Source: Phytophthora sp. 'mugwort' (Eukaryota > Oomycota > Peronosporomycetes > Peronosporales > Peronosporaceae). Taken from it: a DNA stretch of 64,000 nucleotides. Each line of letters starts with the position of its first letter. The first letter of the stretch is position 1. The notes beneath the pieces are model-generated. The model did not search any database. It saw nothing but the letters and a program-made list of their open reading frames with translations, and was not told the DNA's origin. Location: positions 1,860,001 to 1,924,000 of the forward strand of contig JAUCEF010000005.1 of assembly GCA_033558025.1 (NCBI GenBank). Direction: 5' to 3'. The position numbers were made by a program, and so were the translations under genes. Shown here piece after piece: positions 12,534 to 22,061 of the stretch.

Positions 12534-12606
12534 TGGTCATACAGGGGCTCGAACCCTGGACCGCAGCGTTATTAGCACTGTGCTCTACCGACTGAGCTAT
12601 ACGACC
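12534..12606 (-). tRNA. tRNA-Ile (AAT), array copy 24
   Basis: The unit is 542 bp with A12 and CTTCTTCCC (as in copy 3) but without copy 3's 4-bp insertion. It is a recombinant of spacer alleles. Confidence 0.97.
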
Positions 12607-13075
12607 GGCAAGAGCATACCACACACAACCAAAAAAAAAAAATTCACACAAAACCGAAGCAATGCACACACGCTGGCTCCACCACGCGCTTCTTCCCATT
12701 ATTGCGCTGCTCTACAGCCTCCACTTCATCCTGCCATCCGCTTTCTTCTCCATCCAAACTTACATCCGCTCAAACATATCGCCTTATACGATGCCTTTCG
12801 CAGTCCACAGCGATCGATTCGCGCGTCGACAAGCCCCGCCAGATCCACTGCCACCTAGCGCAAGCGTCAGTGACCGTCTACACAACCGTAAACAAAAGCG
12901 AGGCTCAAACCACCCGTTCGGCATTGAGCCGTCGAGGCACACCCAGTCGAGTCCGTTTGAAGGTGTGTCGCGACTTTGGATTGGCTGGTATGCGTCGCCG
13001 AACCACAGTATGCCCCGCATCAGGCTGAAGAAGACGCAAAAGCCTGCGCGCTCGAGGAATGAGAAGAGAGCAAAA

Positions 13076-13148
13076 TGGTCATACAGGGGCTCGAACCCTG
13101 GACCGCAGCGTTATTAGCACTGTGCTCTACCGACTGAGCTATACGACC
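13076..13148 (-). tRNA. tRNA-Ile (AAT), array copy 25
   Basis: The unit is 540 bp with a private AAAACAAAAA tract and GCCTGCG downstream. Confidence 0.97.
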
Positions 13149-13615
13149 GGCAAGAGCATACCACACACAACCAAAACAAAAATTCACACAAAACCGAAGC
13201 AATGCACACACGCTGGCTCCACCACGCGCTTCTCCCCATTATTGCGCTGCTCTACAGCCTCCACTTCATCCTGCCATCCGCTTTCTTCTCCATCCAAACT
13301 TACATCCGCTCAAACATATCGCCTTATACGATGCCTTTCGCAGTCCACAGCGATCGATTCGCGCGTCGACAAGCCCCGCCAGATCCACTGCCACCTAGCG
13401 CAAGCGTCAGTGACCGTCTACACAACCGTAAACAAAAGCGAGGCTCAAACCACCCGTTCGGCATTGAGCCGTCGAGGCACACCCAGTCGAGTCCGTTTGA
13501 AGGTGTGTCGCGACTTTGGATTGGCTGGTATGCGTCGCCGAACCACAGTATGCCCCGCATCAGGCTGAAGAAGACGCAAAAGCCGGCGCGCTCGAGGAAT
13601 GAGAAGAGAGCAAAA

Positions 13616-13688
13616 TGGTCATACAGGGGCTCGAACCCTGGACCGCAGCGTTATTAGCACTGTGCTCTACCGACTGAGCTATACGACC
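13616..13688 (-). tRNA. tRNA-Ile (AAT), array copy 26 (terminal)
   Basis: This is the last, right-hand copy. The tRNA and about 60 nt of 5' flank (AAACAAAAA tract) are intact, but the unit is truncated and diverges from about 13754. Whatever upstream promoter elements the other spacers supply beyond that point are missing here. Confidence 0.95.
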
Positions 13689-13924
13689 GGCAAGAGCATA
13701 CCACACACAACCAAACAAAAATTCACACAAAACCGAAGCAATGCACACACGCTCGCTCCACCACAGGCTTCACCCCATTGTTCACGGACGGTGTGGGTAT
13801 GCACTTGCTGTTCCAGACGGACACGGTGGCCGCGTCCATAATCTACGACAAGGCTCGGAAGGCAGTTGGCCACCTCACCGGGTGTCGCCATGACCTCCAG
13901 CACGAACGCCGCCTTCCAGTCTTA

Positions 13925-14135
13925 GGACGGCTGATTCCAGTTTGATGCAAGCTCATTCACGTTTGTCTTCAACGATAGCGTCGGTGTCGTCTGGGACAAT
14001 ATTGCAAGCCGTACATCCATTACAATGCTGGTAGCTACTGAACGACCGCAACGATATACATGTCGCCCAGCAGCTACACTGGCAACTTCACGGGCACCAA
14101 CGGCTGGTTCCAGCACGCGAGATATGTGTAACGGT
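13925..14135 (+). pseudogene. Decayed coding fragment, possibly from a carbohydrate-binding module
   Basis: Read forward, this stretch gives short runs in shifting frames. One contains FTFVFNDSVGVVWDN and a later one YMSPSSYTGNFTGTNGWF. The first resembles the F-x-D-x-x-G-x-W-D-N core of CBM25-type starch-binding modules. Stops and frame changes separate the runs, so this is at best a relic. It lies about 140 bp beyond the decayed edge of the tRNA array. The family resemblance is recalled, not searched. Confidence 0.25.
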
Positions 14136-16599
14136 GATATACGAAACGGCTCGCGTCAACTGTCTAGTTCTGTTTCACCCTGCTGCAAAGGCGGGTGACC
14201 ATTAGATTATCCTTCTTTCTTCCGTTCAACAATCGCAAGCGCGATTGAGCTCTTACTGGGACGGTAGCATGCGAAAGTGGTTAACATTAAATCGTTAGCT
14301 CTTCTTATAGAAACCTAGCGTTACACTACGGTTTGTTGTCACTCTGCTTAAAGGTAAGAAGACGAGAAGACCACTGAGAATTCCGCAACACAAGATACGA
14401 TGGCGCTCCTGCGGCGAATACAACAAGCCCAAGCCGCGGAGCAACGCGAGAAGCGAAAACGACGGTGGAAGCAATCCGTAGTCGTGTGGGTAGCGAGGGC
14501 TCCATTCGCGATTTTTTCTGCTGATCCGGAAGGATTCGTTTTCTCGCGGAGTTCACTTCTACCTCTTTGACGCGTGCCCCGATTCAGAGTTCCGGGCTTT
14601 GTGCGCTAAGTTGCGTACGCTCTCCCATTCCGCCCAACTGGAATATACCTTCCGAGTTACTATTTGGAGTGGTATTATCGACGATGGGCACTTTGGCATT
14701 GGTAACCTGTTGCGACTGTGTGGGATCGAAGAGGTGAACACCTGGAACAATATCCATGGTGGCGCGTGCCACCGGCAGGATATTGATATCCTCCATGAAG
14801 CTCAGCTGGTTGAGTTGAAAAAGCGCAGAATATCACTGATGCCGCCCCGCAAAATGCGCCGTGAGCATGGACTCAACTTGGCTGATCAAGGGTGAAAATT
14901 TTTGCTGAGGGCATTTGCGGTAGAAAATCGGACAACGACGTTAAGGACGAAAAGCGATGCACATTCTGTATTGTGGGCAACGGAAATCGACGTAGCAAGT
15001 AGGACCAAATCGTCAGGAACGAAGAGCAAGATACATACTGTAATGAAGACATCGGCAATCGACGTAAGAAAGCGAGCCTTGTTCAAATTCACCAGCAGGC
15101 TTCCAAATTAAAAAAACACGATGATGCAATTCTAATTAAGCCTAGCAGCAAGACGAGCTGTGTTCTTACGATGAATGAGCATCAAGACGTTCATGGACGT
15201 AACAGCAGAACGGAATGCCACACGGCAAGATCGACGTGAACGGATACCGCGCACGACCTCAGACCATACCGTCGCCTCGTATAAACCCAATCGCACCCTC
15301 GATTCAGTCGCGGATTCACGCGGAGTGTGGCGAAAGACTTTCGAATTAATGCATGACCGAATGGACGTGTTGCGTGTGCGACTGCCTATACCTTGCCAGC
15401 AAGATGACGACAACTACTGTTAGACGATCTCCTGTGTTGGTAGCTGCAATGCTGACCCGATTGAAAGGTCCCCCTGATCTAAAATGATGGACTTCGCGAT
15501 TTTTACAACATAGCTGAGCTGTACGAGCCATTTTCAGAGATACTGTTATCAGGCGGGGCATCTGGAATGAACACGTGCGGTTGTACTCCAGATCCGCAAA
15601 GCTTGTCGGGGATTACTCTCGCATAAACAGCTTAAAAGACCTCCGAAGTTCTCTATAGCTAATGGACTTTCATTAGAGTATTGCTGGACAAGTACCAAGA
15701 TTCAACACCAACCGGAAATGCAATGCTGAATTTAACCCAGCCAACGCGTTTCTTGGCAGTTATGCGTGGTGGTAAACACAGCGCTTTGCATTCCCATGCG
15801 TACTACTTTCGTGGAGAACCAGCCACGCCTGCTATTTACATCCAATAGGTAGGAACTCGAGGAATAATTGGAGTGATTATGGCTGATGCGCATATAGAGG
15901 TCCAGAAGCTGAAGACGATGGAGAAATACGAAGCGAGATCAGCACAGTTACGTGTGCAGTTTAGCTGGCATGCTTCGAACAACGGTTACTACGGAGGCAT
16001 CGAATGTCGTCCGGAAAGCCATTCAGCAATGCATCCGACTACTGTAGTACTGGGGATCGAACGGAAAAGTACAACAAAATGGTCGCTCTCATTTCGACTG
16101 GACGATGCAACTTGGCGTCACGATGCACCATCACCCGCGCATCACAACGTCCGATCTGAAGATGACCTCTGTGAGCAAGAATCCACCGCTTTGACTAGTG
16201 ACTTCACTGCTCCGAATGACTAACTGGCATTTTAAGAAGCGATACGGTGTCAGGATGTGGTGCTTTTCGTTCTTCAGAGATTCTGTCGGATTTCAATCCA
16301 GCATTTTGGTCGTTTGCGAACTTTCCCCTTTGGTCGAGGAGGTTTGGAGGAGCCTCGCTCGACCAGAATCGGATTGCACGAATACATCCGCTACTGTTTA
16401 CAGCTATCAACGCGGCGCCCTACCAGACACCCCTCGTTTGGATTGGTTGCCTTTGATTTAATTGCCCTTCAGCAAGCAGTGCAAGCCATACATATTCGAG
16501 TCAAACTATCACCTCGGGTGCCAATAAGCGCTACAGCTGTCACGCGAGATGATTTACTCAAAAAAAAAGATTAAAGCTCTAGCAAACGTGAATTGCTTC
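14136..16599. other. Gene-poor relic DNA, no recognisable gene
   Basis: Only short unrelated open frames occur. The longest are about 98 codons at 14599-14895 (+), which starts with TTG, and about 116 codons at 15873-16223 (+). Neither has a motif I recognise. The first continues upstream in frame as far as a GVHFYLFDAC run, so it may be a piece of a longer decayed transposon protein. No RNA gene or terminal repeat was identified here. Confidence 0.5.
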
Positions 16600-16702
16600 C
16601 AGATCGACCAGATGCCAATCGGCACGTGGATGTGGTGTAGCGGGATCGGTTAAAAGATGCTTAAGACCCGATCCGCTTACCAACTGCGCTCAGACACCGA
16701 CT
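16600..16702 (-). other. tRNA-like (SINE-type) sequence
   Basis: On the minus strand, from about 16700 downward, the sequence contains GAGCGCAGTTGGTAAGCG followed by a TCTTAA stretch. This closely resembles a tRNA D-arm with a Pol III A box and a Lys-type anticodon loop. No acceptor stem closes, and the B-box equivalent (GGTCGATCTGG) is degenerate, so it is not a functional tRNA. A tRNA-derived SINE head is the simplest reading; tRNA-derived SINEs are known in Phytophthora. Confidence 0.3.
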
Positions 16703-17029
16703 AACGGAGGGGGTTCCCCGATGTTCCATGGCCAGCTGAACTTGGTCTCGCCTTGTGTACCCATCGATGGGCTGGATCTGCTCTCTTGGGACTCCGAAGG
16801 ATGCAGCGATGTAAAGTCTTGAACATTCTGGCTGGATGCTGGGGCGTGGAGCAGCGCGGACGTCTTCGCTCTGCTGCCGTTATTGGTTCCGATTTGAGGT
16901 AGTTGACCTTCGATGGGGGACTGGATTTGATCCGAGGTTGCCGTGTGGCGTTGTTCCTCTCCTTGAGTTGCTTGCCGCTTCCTTTAGCGGGATCTTGCGA
17001 GTTGAGAGTCGAAGCGATCGTCGGTGAAG
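16703..17029. other. Unannotated spacer, no recognisable gene
   Basis: There is no convincing reading frame. The minus strand gives a weakly continuous, low-complexity reading rich in Ser, Pro and Gln that could derive from a retroelement gag, but nothing diagnostic is present. Confidence 0.4.
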
Positions 17030-17830
17030 CATTGAAATGCCGATCGATCGAGGTACGCGCTTGAGCAGAAGTTCGCTAGCGTGGGGGAGGATCGGCCAAT
17101 ATTCGATCCGATCCGCTCACCACGTCACTAGATCTACTTACTACCTTGGACTGGTCGACACCTTGGGGGGGGGGGGAATGTAGTTCCCATCCCACGGTAT
17201 TTGAAAACCGCCTAAGTTGTCCAATGCAAATTCGAGTCTGATTGTCTGATTATTGTTTATCCTTTTCTTGTCCTATCCTCCCATCCTGAACACTATCTCG
17301 TACCACCTGAATCTCCTGAATCTTGCCCTTCTTCAACCACTCAACACGTACCGTCCTCACACTTGCACATCCCTGAGGATGATTCCTGATCGAATCCCGA
17401 TGTGTCAGATCGCGAATGTCTGAACGCGTATGCCGATCTGCCAACACCGATCGGCCCGATCTGTCAGATCAGGTAAGTCAGAACATGTATGCCGATCTGA
17501 CAGATCGAGGATGTCAGAACCTGTATCCGATCGGCGAAAACCAATCAACCCGATCTGCCCGATCTTGTCCGCAAATTCGATCTGATCTGCCTATCTCGGA
17601 CGGCGGGTACAGGCCGATCTGTGGACGCCGGATCAACTCGATCTTCCGCACGTTGAACGCCGGATCGACCCGATCTCGGACGGCGAGGTGTAAGCCGATC
17701 TGTGGACGCCGGATCAGTCGAGTTTGCTAACCCGCGGACCCCAGATCCGCGCGATCGGGGCCCGATCGAGGTCAAACGGGGTTAGATCCAGTCTGATCGA
17801 TTCCGTCACCGCTCGCCAGTCCTGATCTCT
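17030..17830. repeat. GATC-rich degenerate tandem repeat field
   Basis: The motif GATCTG or CGATC recurs every 10-40 bp. Two diverged copies of a block of about 45 bp (core GCCGATCTGTGGACGCCGG) begin near 17595 and 17677. Two others (GTATGCCGATCTG...CAGAAC) lie at about 17427 and 17487. Many of the motifs are self-complementary. A run of 12 G occurs at 17165-17176. No coding potential is seen. It looks like a decayed satellite or the non-coding end of a retroelement. Confidence 0.5.
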
Positions 17831-18499
17831 TACATCCCCAACGGCAACTGGCTCGCTATATATTTTTTTAATATATTCTTCGCGCAAGTTATCCCATCTC
17901 GACTGATACTTGCCCTAATTGTGGTGAAGTCGACCTGGCGTCCGTTGCTGTCTCAACAGGCTTTCTAGAAGCCCCCAAAAGGATACACCCGCCCTGCAAC
18001 AACTCGATGTGCGTTGTGCAGCGCAACATTTGGTAGATGAGTTGGTTCGGAAATCTGTGGAAAAACTTTGCATCAACAGCGCTGAAAACTGTCTGGGGTA
18101 AGTGATGATGTGGGGTTTATCGATTGGCAATGACCCAGCCTTTACATCACGGAGCTAGTTGCGACTCGTTGCCAGCAATTATATCAACTCAAGCATAATC
18201 ATCATTGGTATCACAGCAAGTCTTGCGTCAAACCATCTCAGCGAATCCCAGATGGCAAAAGCTGCAGAATGTTTTCCCGAAACAAGTATATCCAGACACT
18301 GCGTGGGCGTGCGGGGGCTCGATTGAAATACGACCCCCCCCCGGAGCGAGTATTGAACCCGTACGTTCCTGCTGTCAACGAAGTTATCACATCAAACCAT
18401 GCTCTAAAGGTGCTTAGTGCGTGAGGAGCTCCAAGTCTCCAACCTATGTTGACGCTTGCATTCTAACTACTGTTTTTACGCTAATAATCCCTTATCGGG
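17831..18499. other. Unannotated AT-richer spacer
   Basis: No gene was recognised. An AT stretch (TATATATTTTTTTAATATATT) lies near 17859 and a run of nine C near 18330. The right part probably belongs to the 5' part of the Helitron relic that follows. Confidence 0.4.
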
Positions 18500-21254
18500 T
18501 TCTACATGATGAAATACTCCACGAAGGCTCAAAAGGAAATTGAAACCTCATTGGCGCCGCATATTGGTACCTTCGACAAATCTGCGATTAATGCTGACCC
18601 TTCACTAGACGCAATTCAATGTCGACGTCGCCGTCTTCAATCCACGTGCTTCTCTCTTTTAAACGGACATGAAGTTACGGCCCCAATGACTGGTTTGTAC
18701 TTGCTACGTGAGTCGGCATTTTATTCATCTCCCACCATCTCAAAGATTTTCCTGAATGGATTCGTCTCCGCACTTTTCGAACGCGGAAATCAAGAGATTG
18801 TGCTTGGATGAGGATGATGAAGGGTTAAAATTCAAGCACACCAGGGTATATCTTGACTATATCTATCGCCATGCTGAACTTAACACAGTAACCGTGATGG
18901 AGTTTATGTCTGCCTGGTAAAAAAATGCGAAGTAAAACGGGTTTGACGATGATGCGAGGCCACCCACAGCATACAACGCCCTCGCTTTTCCGACTTGAAT
19001 ACATAGCATGTCCCACCGTTATTGGTCCTCGCCTGCCTCAATCTAAAGACCCAGATATATATCCAGTGACGAGCTCACTCAATTCCGCAGGAAAATACTG
19101 ACTCAGTTTAAACTTTCCGAGAACGAGCCGACTTTGGAGTTGATGATAGCGAGATGAATGTCATATTCGAAGATTGGTGGTCCAGTGACTCATCCCAGAA
19201 AGCTCGTATCTTCACGCAGCACAACAACAATTTCTATAAAGTCCGCAAACTGACCGTGAGGTCAGGGCTTTGAGGTTTGTCTAGATGATGATTGTGCCAC
19301 GCATCATACCTGTTCAAGCTCTTAATCTGATTCCGATGGTAGTGATGATCTTGGAGATGGAATAGCTTCCATTCCAAGGTTTCGGATGGCTATAAACAAC
19401 ATTACTCAGCTGGAAAAGTGCTCGTGAACAGCATTGCTTGCTGACTATTCAGGAATTCCCGCACTTGACAAGCGGACTATTCCGCTGCTAACCATTATGA
19501 ACGCTTCGATAAAAACAAATTGTTCGTCTCGAAGGAGCTACACAGTAAAAATATCCAATAAATTCCCGCGATGCCAACTCCGAAACAGCTCGATCTACTA
19601 GAGTTCTGCTTGAATCAAAGATTAATAATTTTTCAAATTGGGAAGACCAACATCATTTAGTAGTAGGTTTGAATCGGATCTATAACCCAATAGCTCATTG
19701 CAAGAGGTATCTCGATACTTTTAGCTCAACCGAAAGTATCACAAAGCGTTATCGTTGACGCAAAACTGATGCGCTCATTTTGGAGCGAAAGTAACTGTAA
19801 ACAGCTTCGTGCTTTTCTTGGAGGACAACCAGCAGTAGGCGAAAGCTTCGTCATTCACGCATTAGAAGCTCTCGCTTCTAGCTGGGGATATACATACGCT
19901 GTGGCTACTGCTGTACCAAGGGGTAGCCGCTGAAGCTGCCGGAGGTCAAACTATACACAAAATGTTTGGATGGGGGCTAAAACAAAAGCAAAACTAAAAC
20001 GCACGCCAATGAGTCTGGAGCAACGCGAGTGTTTTGCACAACTGAGCTTGCTTATTGTTGATGAAATATCAACAAGAGACGTCTAGTTCTTGGGACGATG
20101 ATGCCGAACTTCGCGAACACAATAATGAGCCATATCTGCTATTTGGAGGTGGATTTCTTGCTCGTTGGCGACTGGCTCCAGCAACTACTCACAGCTGGAT
20201 ATCCTATCTATATTCGTGTGCCTCCCTGCTCACAATAAACAAACGACCATGCTGAATATCTAGCGCGCTCCCGCGGAATAGCAGTTTACCAAAGCGTATC
20301 TACTGTAGTTACGCTTGATGAAAACATGCGCCATCGTTGTGACCATCGCTGGAGAGAATTTTTCGATCATAAAAAAAAGATATCAACTACGTCAAAAATG
20401 CCGTCTCCTTTGATCAAAACTGGAGAGAAGATGATCCAAATGCCTCATTCTCCCCCGTCGTTGTCACGTCCAATGTACTCCGAGCTGAATTTAATGCAAT
20501 CGACGATTCAGCGCAATGAACAAACACTCCATCAATTCCCTGCAATTTAGGTCCGCGGAGAGGTCAAACTTTCACAAGCGAAGCAACGAGGCCCGCAAAA
20601 GATACGAGACGACAAGACTGCAAACATGCCGCTCTTGCTTTCTATTTCAATGGGAATGCCCGTGCAATGCGCAAAAAATGTTTCCCAAGCGATGAAACTC
20701 TCGAACGGATCCATTGTATACGTTGCTGACTTTGAGTGCTCCACGAAGGACATATCGCGGGTCGAATACGTAACGGTATTCACTACAATATTCACACTCT
20801 ACCTCCAGATATCGTGCACATCAGCCTAAGGATTACGCCGACAACACTTTCATACTCAAGTTTCTACGCGGCATCGTTCCCGTTATGATGCGTGTGGAAA
20901 AAGGAGTAGAGATCAAAATGACCACGAGACATTTTAATATCACAATAGGTCAGGTTCCGCTCATACCAGCATTCGCTATTACTAGCGACAAGACAAGGGC
21001 TCACCGCCGAAATAATGGTTCTCGGACCGTTGTCATACAACCGGCCCCAACCCACAGAGGTCCTCGTTCTACGTCGCTGTGACCCGATTGTAAAGACGAT
21101 GAAGCAGCTGTACCTCGTGGATCCTCTGACGATGGAGTTCCTACAATATTTCAAACCGACCCAAAAGCTTAGCAGAAACGAAGAGATTGTACAACATGGA
21201 AAGAAGGCATACCAAGCCAAAATCCAGAGCTTCTCCGTGCCTTGGCACGTGTGA
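18500..21254 (+). pseudogene. Helitron relic: Rep-like region plus PIF1-like helicase, frameshifted
   Basis: Pieces in three forward frames align in order with the protein of an autonomous Helitron, a rolling-circle transposon. At 18500-18560 the reading FYMMKYSTKAQ matches the Y-x-x-K-Y tyrosine motif of the Rep (HUH) region, and recognisable Rep-downstream pieces continue to about 19270. The helicase part begins near 19760. Its Walker A is at 19820-19849 and reads GGQPAVGES, with Glu in place of the catalytic Lys. The Walker B region LLIVDEIS is at about 20048-20070. The helicase continues as VTLDENMRHRCD near 20310 and a C-terminal stretch containing PVQCAKNVSQA near 20650 and LYLVDPLT near 21110. 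Stops and frameshifts break it repeatedly. Element ends (TC...CTRR) were not located. It is inactive as read. Confidence 0.75.
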
Positions 21255-22061
21255 CGGGGGTCACACACACCCTGGCCTGAAGGAGCGTAGCTTCTAACCG
21301 AGGTAGACGCCCTGCATCTCTGTCTTTTTGTTTCCAATAATCCTTGTGATAGGGTTCCCACGACTTGCGAACTTCTAGGTTAGATTTTAACTCAGTCTTT
21401 ATTAACATGCTCCTATGTTCCTACTTACCTTAAAACTGCCTAATTAATGCATCCTTTAAGTCACAGGTTTCTCAATGGGTGTTTCTCAAGCCATGTCTCC
21501 TTGCTAAGTGCGATTTGTGTCACTTAGGTACGATTCGTACCTAACTGTGTCTCTAGTCTAAGTACGATCCGTACTTAGTGCTGTGTCTCTTTCCTAATAC
21601 GATCCGTACCTATAATAGTGTGTGGGCGTCCCATATTGTGTTGCCACAACAACTGGTCTTGGGCAATCCATCAGGAACACACCCCAATTAGCACGGCTTA
21701 GTCGGTGCAGTAGCTGAACTATACTATGTGGGATGGGGTTCAGCATTGCCGGCTTTTTTAAGTCGTTGTTTGTATGCTCTTCGTTGTGTCAAAATGGAGG
21801 CTGCCTTGGAGCAAATGAACCGCAAATATTCCGGTACTTGTACTATAAGTCTAATGATCCAGAGCTCACGTTCGGGCAACTTTATCATGATGGTATTGCC
21901 CTGATGCAAGATTTTTCAAATAAGTTACGTAGGTCAGTGTTCATCCAGTAAGAATCCATAAGAATCAGATTTTCAGATATGGCTTCACTTGCGCAACTTC
22001 GCGGTGCCGCTTCTCACATTCGACGTCGCCAGCTCCTACAGTAACGTGCAAGCCGAGTACC
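21255..22061. other. Spacer between the Helitron relic and the first island gene, includes palindrome series
   Basis: There is no supported gene. The left half holds the spaced palindromes annotated separately. The last 60 bp before the ATG at 22062 contain GCTTCTCACATTCGAC, loosely like an oomycete initiator (TCAYTYY), and probably form the promoter of the downstream gene. Confidence 0.4.
21503..21613. repeat. Four spaced palindromes with a TACGATNCGTAC core
   Basis: Successive motifs are CTAAGTGCGATTTGTGTCAC (21505-21524, degenerate), TTAGGTACGATTCGTACCTAA (21524-21544), CTAAGTACGATCCGTACTTAG (21558-21578) and CTAATACGATCCGTACCTAT (21593-21612). Spacing is about 34 bp and the spacers share CTGTGTCTCT. 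Two of the four are close to perfect dyads. They resemble repeated protein-binding sites or subterminal repeats of a transposon. Confidence 0.6.

Larger units (their letters stand above)
1..13785 (-). repeat. Tandem array of 26 units (540-546 bp), each with one tRNA-Ile(AAU) gene
   Basis: Units begin at 1, 541, 1081, 1627, 2171, 2715, 3257, 3799, 4343, 4883, 5423, 5966, 6506, 7049, 7589, 8129, 8669, 9215, 9755, 10295, 10835, 11381, 11921, 12465, 13007 and 13547. The last breaks off: similarity decays from about 13754 and is gone by about 13785. The left end lies outside the window. Units are nearly identical. Length differences come from an A-tract just upstream of each tRNA (AAAGCAAAAA, A12, A10, AAACAAAAA or AAAACAAAAA) and a 4-bp insertion in a TTCTTCTCC tract. 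Single-base sites are C/T 9 nt upstream of the tRNA, G/T about 31 nt downstream (GCCGGCG/GCCTGCG), C/A in GGCTCAAACC, and C/T in CTTCTCCCC. Every tRNA is followed on its own strand by TTTT, a Pol III terminator. Spacers hold no second RNA gene that I can recognise. Open frames across the spacers exist only because the unit is repeated. Confidence 0.97.

Noticed and set aside
1..13785. CRISPR-like or rDNA array
   Set aside because: Units are over 500 bp with no variable spacers, and no 5S or other rRNA is present. The only conserved gene is a tRNA.
53..13900. Long open frames of 139-200 codons repeated across the array
   Set aside because: They cover the tRNA genes and change length with A-tract and 4-bp indels. 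A conserved minus-strand 78-codon frame is stopped in units 6, 14, 15, 18 and 19. They are by-products of the repeat, not proteins.
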